Counted from the first letter of the stretch, positions 47,793 to 57,135 are shown. The stretch is DNA of 64,000 bases from Chryseobacterium arthrosphaerae (GCF_001684965.1 NZ_MAYG01000001.1:2108001-2172000); one strand, 5' to 3'. The notes: a model not told the origin generated them from the letters alone. A program made the numbers and translations.

Positions 47793-49787
47793 TTATAAAG
47801 TTTCCTTCAGCCAGTCGAAGAATTCTCTCTGCCATACCAATCCGTTTTGCGGATGAAGTACCCAGTGATTTTCGTTCGGGAAATATACCAGCTTAGATTT
47901 TAATCCTCTTAATTTTGCAGCCTGGAAAGCTTCCTGCCCCTGTTCGTACGGTACACGGAAATCAATTCCTCCCTGAACAATCATGATCGGCTTATTCCAT
48001 TTTTCCACAAAATTGCTCGGGTTGAATTCTGTATAAGCTTTCGGCTGAGGTTTATCCCATGGAGAACCGATATCCCAGTTTGCAAACCAAAGTTCTTCTG
48101 TGGTAAGGTACCATGATTTCATATCAAATAATCCGTCGTGAGCGATGAACGTTTTGAATCTGTTTTCGTGTATTCCTGCCAGCATAAATACGCTGTATCC
48201 TCCGTAACTTGCTCCTACCGCGGCTACTCTGTCACCATCTACATATGATAATGTTTTCGCATAATCTGTTGCAGCCAGGTAATCTCTCATCGGTTGGCCG
48301 CCCCAGTCTTTGGAAATATCTTCATTCCATTTTGTTCCCCAGCCCGGCATACCTCTTCTGTTAGGGGCTACAACGATATAACCGTTGGCAGTCATTAACG
48401 CAAAGTTCCATCTTACGCTGAAATATTGTGTCAGTGCAGACTGTGGTCCTCCCTGGCAGTATACCAGTGTAGGATATTTTTTATTCGGGTCAAAGTTAGG
48501 CGGATAGTGGAACCATACCCCCATTTCTTTACCGTCTGAAGTTTTTACCATTTTAAGTTCAGATTTCCCCTGAGCCAACTTTGCATAAGTATCTTTGTTT
48601 GCTTCAGTAACCTGCTTCATTTCTCCGTTTTTAAGGTTAACCGAGAAAAGTTCTGTAGCATGGTTTACATCTGTTCTTCCTACCAGAAGTGAATTTTTAT
48701 TGTCTGTAAAAATTTCGTTAACGTCAAAATCTCCTTTCGTGATCTGCTGTACTTTTGCAGATTTTGAATCTAAAGAGAAAAGCTGTTTTGTTCCTCTGTA
48801 AGCTGCCGTAAAGTAGATTGTTTTTGAATCAGCGCCCCAAAGCACATCTCCTGAAACGCTGTCATCCCAACCTGCTGTAAGGTTAGTGGTTTTACCGCTC
48901 TTCCAGTCCATGATCTTCACATCATTCTTATCTGCTTCGTATCCGTCTCTGGCCATACTCTGCCAGATCAGTGATTTTCCGTCCGGGCTGAATTTAGGGT
49001 TAACGTCATATCCTTTGTTAGGTTCAGTCAGGTTTTTAGTAGTACCTGTCGCCATATCATAGGCAAAGATATCCGTATTGGTGCTTGTTGCATATTCTTT
49101 ACCGCTCTTAGGCTTGGTTACGTATAAAAGCTGTGCAGAATCCGGGCTCCAGATAAAATCTTCAGCTCCACCGAAAGGTCTCTGGGGAGAATCCCATGTT
49201 TTTCCTTCCAGCAGATCTTTGGCTGCTTCTACTTTGTCTGAGGTATTGACTACAAATACGTGGTTATACTTTCCTTCATTGAAGTAATCCCAGTGTCTGT
49301 GGTTCAGGTCTGTGTACACCTGAGCTGTAGTTTTAGGGGTATCGCTGTATTTATCTTTCCCCATCAGTTTTTCTACCAGAACCTGCTTGCTGAAAGCAAT
49401 TCTTTTACCATCCGGAGAAATCACGATATTATCAGCTTCCCCGATTGTATAAAATTCCGCCCAGGTTTTTCCTGCATCTTTTGAAAGATAGATCTTGTCC
49501 CCTTCCTGAGCATAAATTCCGTTTTTATCCCATTGAATAAGGGCTTTTTTACCGAAATCTATTTTCGAGGACTGATTATTGAGAACATTCAGAAAGTAGT
49601 TCTCATTTTTTGTTTTTTCTGTTTTCAGATCTACCTGCCCCACTTTATAAATAAGGGAAGCCTGATCCGGAGAAACTGCCTGTACTCCAACTTTTTTCAA
49701 AGTCCAAAGGGTTTCAGGCGTCATTACTTGTTGTGCATTCATTAAAAGCGGAGCTGCCAGAGCCAGCAGACTGTACTTAAGTTTCAT
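47793..49787 (-). CDS. Exported S9 family serine peptidase (prolyl oligopeptidase/acylaminoacyl-peptidase type)
   Basis: 664 aa, signal peptide 1-18 (LLMNAQ). The N-terminal beta-propeller (about 30-390) has repeated WD-like blades (VSPDGKRIAFSKQ, FIWSPDSAQLLYVT, KFSPDGKSLIWQS). The C-terminal alpha/beta-hydrolase domain has triad S527 in GASYGGY, D609 in GIDFRVP and H641 in NENHW. It cleaves short peptides in the periplasm. Length and order are normal for the family. Single gene. Confidence 0.93.
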   Translation of the reverse strand: MKLKYSLLALAAPLLMNAQQVMTPETLWTLKKVGVQAVSPDQASLIYKVGQVDLKTEKTKNENYFLNVLNNQSSKIDFGKKALIQWDKNGIYAQEGDKIYLSKDAGKTWAEFYTIGEADNIVISPDGKRIAFSKQVLVEKLMGKDKYSDTPKTTAQVYTDLNHRHWDYFNEGKYNHVFVVNTSDKVEAAKDLLEGKTWDSPQRPFGGAEDFIWSPDSAQLLYVTKPKSGKEYATSTNTDIFAYDMATGTTKNLTEPNKGYDVNPKFSPDGKSLIWQSMARDGYEADKNDVKIMDWKSGKTTNLTAGWDDSVSGDVLWGADSKTIYFTAAYRGTKQLFSLDSKSAKVQQITKGDFDVNEIFTDNKNSLLVGRTDVNHATELFSVNLKNGEMKQVTEANKDTYAKLAQGKSELKMVKTSDGKEMGVWFHYPPNFDPNKKYPTLVYCQGGPQSALTQYFSVRWNFALMTANGYIVVAPNRRGMPGWGTKWNEDISKDWGGQPMRDYLAATDYAKTLSYVDGDRVAAVGASYGGYSVFMLAGIHENRFKTFIAHDGLFDMKSWYLTTEELWFANWDIGSPWDKPQPKAYTEFNPSNFVEKWNKPIMIVQGGIDFRVPYEQGQEAFQAAKLRGLKSKLVYFPNENHWVLHPQNGLVWQREFFDWLKETL

Positions 49788-49862
49788 ATGTTGCTATTCA
49801 TTTTTTAACGGATCTATGGATCATCTGATGCCATCCATCCTTTTATTACATTCAAAGATTGC

Positions 49863-49870
49863 CAAAGTTA
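49863..49870 (-). promoter_or_regulatory. Candidate -7 box of the S9 peptidase gene
   Basis: TAACTTTG on the minus strand fits TAnnTTTG, 75 bp before the start; the -33 part is not clear. Confidence 0.4.
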
Positions 49871-49981
49871 GTATTTAAAATAAAAACGGACGAAAGAATT
49901 AACAATAAAGTTGGATAAAGCAGCTAAAATATGCTTCATCACTGCATCTCCAGACTGTATCCGCAACTGAAAACATTCCAT

Positions 49982-50013
49982 AAAAAAGTCCGCCGGCTCA
50001 ACACCAGCGGACT
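49982..50013 (-). terminator. Terminator of the holin-like gene
   Basis: AGTCCGC (49987-49993) pairs with GCGGACT (50007-50013), with inner GG/CC pairs; the leftward transcript has six T directly after the stem. Confidence 0.85.
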
Positions 50014-50038
50014 GTTATATTACTCTATTTTCAATCAG

Positions 50039-50383
50039 TTAATCTCCATCTGAGAACATTGAATTGGCTAAAGAAGTGACAATTGACAACAGAATACTGA
50101 AGATAAATGCCCACCAGAAACCGTCTACCGCCATACTGTCCATGAAATAATCTGCAATCATGATGATGGCTGCATTAATGACCAGTGCAAAGAATCCAAG
50201 TGTAAGAATCGTTAGCGGAAGTCCGAAAAGACTCAGAACAGGTTTTACAAATATGTTTAAAACACCCAGTACAATAGCAAAGATAATGGCTGCAGAAAAG
50301 TCTTCAAAACGTACTCCGGGTAAAATTTTGGTTAAAAGAAAGGCTACTATTGCCGTTACAAACAATCGGATAATTAGGTTCAT
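50039..50383 (-). CDS. Phage-holin-4 superfamily membrane protein
   Basis: 114 aa with four hydrophobic helices. The pattern NLIIRLFVTAIVAFLLTKILPGV and VLGVLNIFVKPVLSLFGLPLTILTLGFF is characteristic of the PF04020-type small membrane proteins, which are widespread in chromosomes and mostly not phage-related. Nothing phage-like surrounds it. Function unknown. Confidence 0.82.
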   Translation of the reverse strand: MNLIIRLFVTAIVAFLLTKILPGVRFEDFSAAIIFAIVLGVLNIFVKPVLSLFGLPLTILTLGFFALVINAAIIMIADYFMDSMAVDGFWWAFIFSILLSIVTSLANSMFSDGD

Positions 50384-50500
50384 ATTCTTATTTTTTAATG
50401 TTTATGGGGGTTATGGAGCAAAAGCCATTCCATTCCGGAAAAAATAATTTCATAAAACCCTTTATTCAAGGAATATTTACCTGTTCTTGATCTGATGGTA

Positions 50501-50923
50501 TTACTTTATTTTCATCATTGTAACCAATGAAGTGGCTACATGGCTTTCTGAACTGCCATTTTCATCCTGAACATAAATTTCTGTACGGACCACACTGATC
50601 TTCGCACCCCCTTTGATCACATACGATTTTGAAACCAGGGCCTCCCCAATGGCAGGACGAAGGTAATTGACTTTCAGCTCTACGGTTACCACATAGCAAT
50701 CTTCTTCATAATGGCTCACCGCAGCATATCCCGAAGACACATCTACCAGAGAAGCGATCATGGCTCCGTTGAACATGCCTGCCTTTCTGGTCATCATTTC
50801 CATTTTGGGAATTTTCATAGAGATAAAACCGGTTTCTACTTCCAGCAGTTCTGCTTTGTAAAACTGTAAGGTTTCTGAACGGCCGAAGCTGTCTGTGATG
50901 AGTTTCTTTTTCTCGGGAGTCAT
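50501..50923 (-). CDS. PaaI-type hotdog thioesterase
   Basis: 140 aa single hotdog domain. FNGAMIASLVDVSSGYAA (51-68) stands at the place of the usual HGG...D active-site motif, with D61 as the likely catalytic acid. TVELKVNYLRPAIGEALV is the conserved strand region. It would hydrolyse acyl-CoA esters in the cytosol. The His of the standard HGG is replaced by Asn, as in some PaaI relatives. Single gene. Confidence 0.82.
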   Translation of the reverse strand: MTPEKKKLITDSFGRSETLQFYKAELLEVETGFISMKIPKMEMMTRKAGMFNGAMIASLVDVSSGYAAVSHYEEDCYVVTVELKVNYLRPAIGEALVSKSYVIKGGAKISVVRTEIYVQDENGSSESHVATSLVTMMKIK

Positions 50924-51032
50924 TGATTTTAATTTGACTGTAAATTTAGAAATTGATTTAAATATGAAAGAATTAAATGATAAAAATTAGCTGATATTGA
51001 ATTGCATAGTAAAATTTTCACTGACAAAAGAT

Positions 51033-51040
51033 TAGCTTTG
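51033..51040 (+). promoter_or_regulatory. Candidate -7 box
   Basis: TAGCTTTG fits TAnnTTTG, 18 bp before ATG 51059; the nearest TTG upstream is too far (28 bp). Confidence 0.45.
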
Positions 51041-51058
51041 TAACAAAGAATCTATCCC

Positions 51059-51484
51059 ATGAACTTAAAGAAGGTTTTCATTGTTCTCAGCTGTCTTCCG
51101 GTAAGCTTTCTTTTCAAAGCACAGACTTTACATCTGTATGGCGGTGCGGATCAGGATCAATACCTTGGATGCCTGAACTGTGATACTTTTGATAAGAATT
51201 CCATCTGGAACAAGTTCAGTGATTACGGGAATGTATACAGCTCAAAATCAATATGGAATGCTTACGGAAACTACGGGAGTACATACAGCACTTACTCGCC
51301 ATGGAGTGCCTATGCATCCTACCCGCCTGCTATTGTTGATGAGAAAGGTGATTTTTACGGTTATCTTACCCTGAATCCTTATAAGTCGGAAAGATCAGAG
51401 CTTGAGCTGGCAAGAGTTTTATGCAAATACCATGAAGATATCAAAACGGATATTGGCGGATGGTATGACAGATTATTCCGGTAG
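51059..51484 (+). CDS. Small exported protein with aromatic tandem repeats
   Basis: 141 aa, signal peptide 1-21. A CLNC motif follows, then three imperfect repeats of about 16-18 residues: KNSIWNKFSDYGNVYSS, KSIWNAYGNYGSTYST, YSPWSAYASYPP. I have seen this SIWNxYGxYGSxYS pattern in small periplasmic proteins of several phyla, with no function known. The C-terminus is helical (ELARVLCKYHEDIKTD). Single gene with a -7 match. Confidence 0.72.
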   Translation: MNLKKVFIVLSCLPVSFLFKAQTLHLYGGADQDQYLGCLNCDTFDKNSIWNKFSDYGNVYSSKSIWNAYGNYGSTYSTYSPWSAYASYPPAIVDEKGDFYGYLTLNPYKSERSELELARVLCKYHEDIKTDIGGWYDRLFR

Positions 51485-51562
51485 CCTTCATCTTTGTTTT
51501 CTGTACAACCGTCTCTCTGACTTTCGACTGGATGCTTCAGATGATTTCTAAAGGGTCAACTC

Positions 51563-51886
51563 TTATATCAGAAGCATTTTCTTCCACTTTGTGACTGTAT
51601 TTCTACTTAACTTAAAATGGCTTGCCAGATGGCTATTGGTACATTGGTATTCCTGTTGGTACTTCAATATCTCTAAAATATCAGATTTTGTATAAGAGCG
51701 GAGCTTCTGGTTAAATTCTTCATGTTCTTTATTGATGCCAAAAATTCTCTGGTTCAGTTCAATGATGTTCAGAACAGAAAGGTTTTCTTTCCTGAGTAAT
51801 CCCTCACATTCTTTTTTCTTCTCTGGAAATTTATGATCAATAATATCGGTATAGATAAGTTTATAATTGGGTTGTGATTTTTTCAT
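51563..51886 (-). CDS. Small HTH protein (transposase-like HTH at C-terminus)
   Basis: 107 aa. N-terminal helices (YKLIYTDIIDHKFPEKKKEC), then a C-terminal HTH: ILEILKYQQEYQCTNSHLASHFKLSRNTVTKWKKML. I recall this protein type as common in Chryseobacterium next to a second small HTH protein, as here. It may be a DNA-binding regulator derived from a transposase; no catalytic domain or inverted repeats are nearby. Confidence 0.68.
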   Translation of the reverse strand: MKKSQPNYKLIYTDIIDHKFPEKKKECEGLLRKENLSVLNIIELNQRIFGINKEHEEFNQKLRSYTKSDILEILKYQQEYQCTNSHLASHFKLSRNTVTKWKKMLLI

Positions 51887-52005
51887 AAATGTTTTCAGTT
51901 CCTCGTTTATTATATTATGGTGTCTTTTGTGATAGAATATATTTTTGAAGTCTTCAACGGAAATGTTCTATCATTTTCAGGTTCATTTGCCAATAGTTCT
52001 GCCTG

Positions 52006-52437
52006 TTAATTCGTCATCTTTCCGTATTTGCTTATCCATTTATAAAGTGTTGTTTTGGGAATACCATAACGTTCAATTACTTTATTTTTAGTCATTTTTC
52101 CCGTTGCGATCTGCTCCAGGCAGAAATCGATGACTTCTTTGGAATAGATATTTTTCCGGAATTGTGGTAAGGTTGATTTTTGTTTTTTTGTTTTGTTATG
52201 GGCTGAAGGGGGCGCAAATAATATCAAATGCTGGGAATAGAGTCTGAAAAAATCATATTCCAGCAGTTTGCTCCATTTCAGCAGTATATCAGTCGGGAGA
52301 CTTTCTGATGAGATCATGTGTTTTATTTCTTCTTCCGTACAGTTCATAAAATTACAGATTCGGGATATTTCTATCCCGTTTCCTGTAATTTGTTGACCGA
52401 TTAAATTTCCAATATGGATATTTTTAAAGTTCAACAT
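52006..52437 (-). CDS. Small HTH protein, partner of the preceding type
   Basis: 143 aa. N-terminal part FKNIHIGNLIGQQI...ISRICNFMNCTEEEIKHMI may be a small helical fold. Middle: LLKWSKLLEYDFFRLYSQHLILFAPPS. C-terminus: STLPQFRKNIYSKEVIDFCLEQIATGKMTKNKVIERYGIPKTTLYKWISKYG, a clear HTH. The two HTH genes point the same way, 119 bp apart, directly downstream of three exported-protein genes. Confidence 0.68.
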   Translation of the reverse strand: MLNFKNIHIGNLIGQQITGNGIEISRICNFMNCTEEEIKHMISSESLPTDILLKWSKLLEYDFFRLYSQHLILFAPPSAHNKTKKQKSTLPQFRKNIYSKEVIDFCLEQIATGKMTKNKVIERYGIPKTTLYKWISKYGKMTN

Positions 52438-52575
52438 CTAATTTATATAAGAATTTGTATTTTTTTATGGTGATGTTCCTGCAATACCTGCCAGGATAAT
52501 TGTAGGTGAATAATTTGATTATGCCCTCTGAAAGACGACAAATCATTTGTCTGTATGCTAAAAAATGGATACCGG

Positions 52576-53349
52576 CTAGTTCATCGGTTCAAATACTTTG
52601 ATAGAAACAGAGGTGGCTGCCATTTTGTTATTAAGATTGGCAGTGGCTGCAGGTTCCCCCACAGATATTGAAGTATTGACAGGAATACTTCTCTCAATAG
52701 CCGCTAACTTGAAAGTATGAGTCCCTACCGAAAGCCCAGGTATAGAAGCATTGATATTCAAGGTTTTATAAGACCCAGCCCCACCGATTACAATTCCTGC
52801 CCTTACAAATTTCAGTTTATCATCTATAAAGATTCCTAATCCGAAACTTCCTCTGTTCCCTCCGGTTACCTGCGCCAGCGTCTGCACGGAAATACTCGTG
52901 GAACTGTTTAATTTTGTAATGGTAAAGGTTTGGGCTACACCTGTAATTTCTTTCCATGTGGTAGGTGTTGCCATTCCCTGATCTTCGTCATAAGGTACAG
53001 ATAATGTTCCGGACTGATTGGTGCCATTGAATACGACTCCTGTTTCTGATGACATCAGGTAAGTAGCATTGAGAACCAGGCTGTTTCCGTATCCTGCGGG
53101 CAGGTCAAAATTTGTCCATTCCGGATTATTATTACCATTTGCAGAAAGGAGGTTTCCAAAATTTCCTGCATTTCCTGCATTTGAATCCGTACCGCCCAAT
53201 CTGATTTCGTTTTTCACATTGATGGTTCCGTTGACGTCCATAGTTGTACGGGGTTTCTTAGTGGCAATCCCCATATTTCCTGTTTGCGCTTGTGCAAAAA
53301 ATGGAGCTGCTGTCAAAAAGAGACTTAAAATACCTATATAATTTTTCAT
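52576..53349 (-). CDS. Exported tail-fibre-like protein, paralogue 3
   Basis: 257 aa, signal peptide 1-21 (AQAQ). After it: MGIATKKPRTTMDVNGTINVKNEIRLGGT, the same module as its two neighbours. The C-terminal beta-rich domain has the shared DDQGMATPTTWKEITGV and SIFVDDKLKFVRAG-type segments and ends NKMAATSVSIKVFE. Last of three tandem paralogues on the minus strand, 9 bp after the second. Confidence 0.7.
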   Translation of the reverse strand: MKNYIGILSLFLTAAPFFAQAQTGNMGIATKKPRTTMDVNGTINVKNEIRLGGTDSNAGNAGNFGNLLSANGNNNPEWTNFDLPAGYGNSLVLNATYLMSSETGVVFNGTNQSGTLSVPYDEDQGMATPTTWKEITGVAQTFTITKLNSSTSISVQTLAQVTGGNRGSFGLGIFIDDKLKFVRAGIVIGGAGSYKTLNINASIPGLSVGTHTFKLAAIERSIPVNTSISVGEPAATANLNNKMAATSVSIKVFEPMN

Positions 53350-53358
53350 TGCTTAAGT

Positions 53359-54177
53359 TTAAGGGATATAAACAGGGGTTGTATTAGCCGGATTGGGTTT
53401 TTCGTAAGATTCTATAATGAAAGACGACTGCATCATAAAATCGTTAAGGTTAGTATACACTGACTTTCCTATACCAATATCACCTGTAAAGTTATTCATA
53501 TTGCTTCTTCTGGTACAGGCAACTTTTACCGTATGCGATCCTGCAGAAAGATTCTGAGCTGCCGCAATAAGGTCGAAAGTATAAAAATCACGCACTAAAC
53601 CTGCTACCTCTGAGGTGAGTGTATATACCCTTACCCCTTTCAGTTTGTCATCAACAAAAATACCTATGGCAATATCAGCTCCCTGGTACTGGGCTGTTGA
53701 ATTGATCTGAAATATGGTTTCAAAGGAGAATACCAGAATATTTTCAGCATTAGTGAGGGTAACAGTCTGGGTAAGATCATTGATCACACCTCCAGAAGTA
53801 CCTACAAAACTGGCCAGACTCTGATTCTCAGTATAAATGGCGGAGCCGGATGTGGCATTTCCAATGATAAGCCCGTTCTGGGTCTTTACTCCGATATTGG
53901 TGAAAGAGAAATACAAAAAAGGATCAAAGGGAGGTACTCTCATGGTTTTCCATACCGGTGGTAACCCTGGCCCCTGTGAAACCAGAACAGTTCCTTTTTG
54001 ACCTAATGCACCCTGAGTTGTATCATTTCCTCCCAGATATATTTTTTTTCTGACTCCCAGATCTCCCTGAATATCCAAAGTGGCATTTGGAGCCTTGGTA
54101 TTAATTCCTACCTGTCCATATCCAAAAAAAATTGTAAGAATAAAAAATAAACGCAGAACTCTTATTGCTATATACAT
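53359..54177 (-). CDS. Exported tail-fibre-like protein, paralogue 2
   Basis: 272 aa, signal peptide 1-21. Module VGINTKAPNATLDIQGDLGVRKKIYLGGND follows the cleavage site. The C-terminal part has GIFVDDKLKGVRVY, AGSHTVKVACTRRSN and FMMQSSFIIESYEK, matching its neighbours at the same places. It is 12 bp after paralogue 1 and 9 bp before paralogue 3. Function unknown; possibly surface or filament subunits. Confidence 0.7.
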   Translation of the reverse strand: MYIAIRVLRLFFILTIFFGYGQVGINTKAPNATLDIQGDLGVRKKIYLGGNDTTQGALGQKGTVLVSQGPGLPPVWKTMRVPPFDPFLYFSFTNIGVKTQNGLIIGNATSGSAIYTENQSLASFVGTSGGVINDLTQTVTLTNAENILVFSFETIFQINSTAQYQGADIAIGIFVDDKLKGVRVYTLTSEVAGLVRDFYTFDLIAAAQNLSAGSHTVKVACTRRSNMNNFTGDIGIGKSVYTNLNDFMMQSSFIIESYEKPNPANTTPVYIP

Positions 54178-54189
54178 TTTCTTAGTGAT

Positions 54190-54996
54190 TTAATTGTTTA
54201 CGATTACTTTTTCGTTGACATTGAATTTCAATATGGAATTCAACATAAAATTATTAGCGACCTGTGTGCCGTCTGTAGTGGTTCTTCCTATAGCAAAATG
54301 ATATCCGCTGCTGCTTGAAGTTATCCTTCTGCATCCTACCTTAGCTACATGTGGACCTACCGGCAGGTTTTGTATTATATAATTCAGCGTGAAAATAGAT
54401 TGGTTTTTATTTCCCTTTCCATAGATCCCGTTGATCTGATCAGATCTTAATGAAACCAGATTATTATCTACGAAAATTCCACATGCAAAACGTACAAACT
54501 GACTGTCATTGTTCCCTATATCAGACATTTCAACCCCGGTCTGAAAACTGAGATTGACCCTGTTGTCTGCATTATTGATATTAAACGAGGTCGCCAGACC
54601 TGTTATCTCTGTCCATTTAGGATTTGTTTGGGTAAGTGTTTCCCCTGTGGTACTGGTTGCTACCCCGTCTCCGATACTCAGATTTCCAAAGTTGATTCCT
54701 ACCTGATCTGTAGTAAAGCGGGATTCCATTATTCTGTACTCTCCGGCTTCATAAAATCCTACTTTTGATGCTTTCCATTGAGGGGCAGCCCCTGATCCCT
54801 GGGACACCAAAAGATAATTATTGAGTCCGGGGACTCCGGCTGTGCCCGTTGTTCCTCCTACTTTTAATTCATTTCTGATCGTGAGATCTCCATTGATATC
54901 TAAAGTCGATCGTGGATTTGTGGTATTGATACCAACCTGACTTCTGGCCATAAAAATTACGCCCAGACCAAGAATAAATACGAAGTTTTTTTTCAT
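54190..54996 (-). CDS. Exported tail-fibre-like protein, paralogue 1
   Basis: 268 aa, signal peptide about 1-19 (ARSQ). Module VGINTTNPRSTLDINGDLTIRNELKVGGT, then the C-terminal domain with GIFVDNNLVSLRSD, VGPHVAKVGCRRITSS and FMLNSILKFNVNE. It is the promoter-proximal gene of a three-gene unit; the three proteins share N-terminal module and C-terminal domain but differ in detail, as after repeated duplication. Confidence 0.7.
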   Translation of the reverse strand: MKKNFVFILGLGVIFMARSQVGINTTNPRSTLDINGDLTIRNELKVGGTTGTAGVPGLNNYLLVSQGSGAAPQWKASKVGFYEAGEYRIMESRFTTDQVGINFGNLSIGDGVATSTTGETLTQTNPKWTEITGLATSFNINNADNRVNLSFQTGVEMSDIGNNDSQFVRFACGIFVDNNLVSLRSDQINGIYGKGNKNQSIFTLNYIIQNLPVGPHVAKVGCRRITSSSSGYHFAIGRTTTDGTQVANNFMLNSILKFNVNEKVIVNN

Positions 54997-55016
54997 CCCT
55001 TTTTTAATTTGAGTTG

Positions 55017-55048
55017 CAAGATTACGCTACAAAAGAGAATAAAAACAA
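55017..55048 (-). promoter_or_regulatory. Promoter candidate of the three-paralogue unit
   Basis: On the minus strand TTG at 55048-55046, 21-bp spacer, TAATCTTG at 55024-55017 (one mismatch to TAnnTTTG), about 20 bp before ATG 54996. Confidence 0.5.
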
Positions 55049-55283
55049 CTGTGATATGGTATTTTTACTGAATTTATGTGCTGAATAACAGCCAATAGTT
55101 TTATATCGTTTATTAAGGCGATATACAAATAAGCATAACTGATAATCAGCGAATTAAAACAATTATTAATATGAATAAAATATTTAATTATATGTATTAA
55201 ATTATGTGGTAATTAATATTTATGTGCTAATTTTAAATTGATAATAACACCATTATTAAACAAAACAATAATCATCTATTTAA

Positions 55284-56588
55284 ATGAAGTCAATCTTTAC
55301 CATTGCCGGATCATTATTTTACTGCCTACTTCTTTCTCAGTCAAAAAATTCCCATGCCCTATTGGAAAAAACCGCTACCTCTGTTTCAGCATCAAAAGTT
55401 ACAGACACGGATGGTGACGGAATTCCCGATGACCTGGACAGAGATGATGATAATGACGGAATTCCCGATGCTGTAGAATGCCCGGCGACTTTTTACTGGA
55501 CGGGGCCTATTACCTATTCGCCAACAGATAATAAAGTGGCCACAGGAACAATTAACGGAATTGGATATACCTACACATCAGATAAGCCATTAAGTGCAAC
55601 GGGAGGTTTTTATAATCATGGATTGTTTCCTGCTTCTTATGGCATACCGAATAATAATCCGACCATTCAAAATACCCAAATTACTCATAACGAACTGACT
55701 TTTTCTTCTCCTATGACCGATCCGATATTGGTATTTTCTTCTATTGGGAGTTCTAGTATTTCCGTTCCTATTGTATTCAGTAATCCTATAGAAGTTATCT
55801 GGTCCAGTGGTGGTATTACCGTGAATTCACAAACCCAAATTACAGGGCGGGAAGGCTATATTATTCTCAGGGTACCTGGGATACATACCAGTATTTCTTT
55901 TGATTATACAGTAGGTGAATATTATGCCAATTTTACTTTTGGAGCTTCTGTAGCTCAACCTTGTGATTATGATAGTGATGGTATTCCCAATTATCTGGAT
56001 CTCGATTCTGATAATGACGGATGTCTGGATGCTACGGAAGGAGACGAGAATGTTACCTCTGCTCAGCTGGTCAATGCCGGCGGAACAGCAAGTGTAGGTC
56101 CAGGTTCCATAGCTCCCAATCAAAATATCTGTGCAGCCCCTTCATGTGTTGACTCTCAAGGTGTTCCTATTCTTGTCGGCCCGGGAGGAGCGGCTGACAT
56201 AGGTGGAGATCAGGGACAGGGAGTTGGTACTTCCCAAAATATCAATGCATGCAATAGCTGTTACAAACCGGGACTTTTAGCAGGAACCCCTTCAGACACA
56301 AAACTGGGAATAACAGCATTGAAAAGAGCCGGAGAAGATAATCCGGACAAGTGGCCTATGGTAAGAAAAGGAGGATGGATGGCATTGGAATCTAAAACGA
56401 AAGGCGTCGTGCTGAACCGTGTCCCTTTTGATGCATCCGGAAATCCTGTCGGCATTTCTCAGGTTGATTTCATTGAGGGGATGACAGTTTATGACACCAC
56501 CAATAATACCATGAAAATATATACTACCAGGGACAGTGGATCCACCTACGGATGGTATGAAATGAAAATACAGACCTGCCCTAACTAG
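55284..56588 (+). CDS. Exported surface protein with TSP3-type Ca-binding repeats
   Basis: 434 aa, signal peptide about 1-19. TSP3 repeats occur at two places: DTDGDGIPDDLDRDDDNDGI (about 43-62) and, in the second half, DYDSDGIPNYLDLDSDNDGC. Between them is a beta-rich domain (FYWTGPITYSPTDNKVAT). A Gly/Ala-rich stretch follows, then the C-terminal MTVYDTTNNTMKIYTTRD module also seen in the next gene. Cell-surface adhesin or structural protein. No T9SS tail seen. Confidence 0.75.
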   Translation: MKSIFTIAGSLFYCLLLSQSKNSHALLEKTATSVSASKVTDTDGDGIPDDLDRDDDNDGIPDAVECPATFYWTGPITYSPTDNKVATGTINGIGYTYTSDKPLSATGGFYNHGLFPASYGIPNNNPTIQNTQITHNELTFSSPMTDPILVFSSIGSSSISVPIVFSNPIEVIWSSGGITVNSQTQITGREGYIILRVPGIHTSISFDYTVGEYYANFTFGASVAQPCDYDSDGIPNYLDLDSDNDGCLDATEGDENVTSAQLVNAGGTASVGPGSIAPNQNICAAPSCVDSQGVPILVGPGGAADIGGDQGQGVGTSQNINACNSCYKPGLLAGTPSDTKLGITALKRAGEDNPDKWPMVRKGGWMALESKTKGVVLNRVPFDASGNPVGISQVDFIEGMTVYDTTNNTMKIYTTRDSGSTYGWYEMKIQTCPN

Positions 56589-56616
56589 TCCCAAACTCTA
56601 TTTTAAATTACCTGAA

Positions 56617-57135
56617 ATGAAAAAAATTTTTATACTGGCAGCTTTGCTTTCTTTCAGTATGTACTTCACCCAAGTAGCTATTGGTAAAACAGCGGTAAGC
56701 AATCCATCCGTATCTCTTGAATTTGCTAACGGTAACAAAGGAATAATTCTGCCATGGGTCACTTCAGCGGTTTCTGTTACAGGAGCTGTAGACGGTACGG
56801 TTATCTATGATATTTCTGACAGAAAAGTAAAATACCGCAGATCCGGAACCTGGGTAGACTTGAGCATAGATACAACCGGCACAGTAAACACGGCAATACA
56901 GGCTTCAAAAACAGAATCTATGAGTGCTAAAGTAGCTATAGGAACTAATAGCAGCACAGATACTACTTCGGGAATTCTTGTTCTTACTGACACTGATAAA
57001 GCAATGGTCCTTCCCAAAATGGATAATCCGCATCTCGTTATTGTAAATCCGGCTGCAGGAATGATGGCTTATGATACAGCCAATCACCAGCTCGCTGTTT
57101 TCAACGGAACTGTATGGACTTTCTGGAGACCTTAA
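56617..57135 (+). CDS. Exported tail-fibre-like small protein
   Basis: 172 aa, signal peptide 1-19. It begins VAIGKTAVSNPSVSLEFANGNKGIILPWV and repeats a similar pattern as VAIGTNSSTDTTSGILVLTDTDKAMVLPKM. The end, MMAYDTANHQLAVFNGTVWTFW, is the same type as the C-terminus of the upstream TSP3 protein. 28 bp after that gene, same direction; likely one unit. Related in style to the paralogues on the other strand. Confidence 0.72.
   Translation: MKKIFILAALLSFSMYFTQVAIGKTAVSNPSVSLEFANGNKGIILPWVTSAVSVTGAVDGTVIYDISDRKVKYRRSGTWVDLSIDTTGTVNTAIQASKTESMSAKVAIGTNSSTDTTSGILVLTDTDKAMVLPKMDNPHLVIVNPAAGMMAYDTANHQLAVFNGTVWTFWRP

Noticed and set aside
50039..50383. Prophage remnant from the holin-like gene
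   Set aside because: No other phage gene nearby; this membrane protein family is common in chromosomes.
51563..52437. Insertion sequence from the two HTH genes
   Set aside because: No DDE or other transposase catalytic domain, no terminal inverted repeats or target duplication seen.
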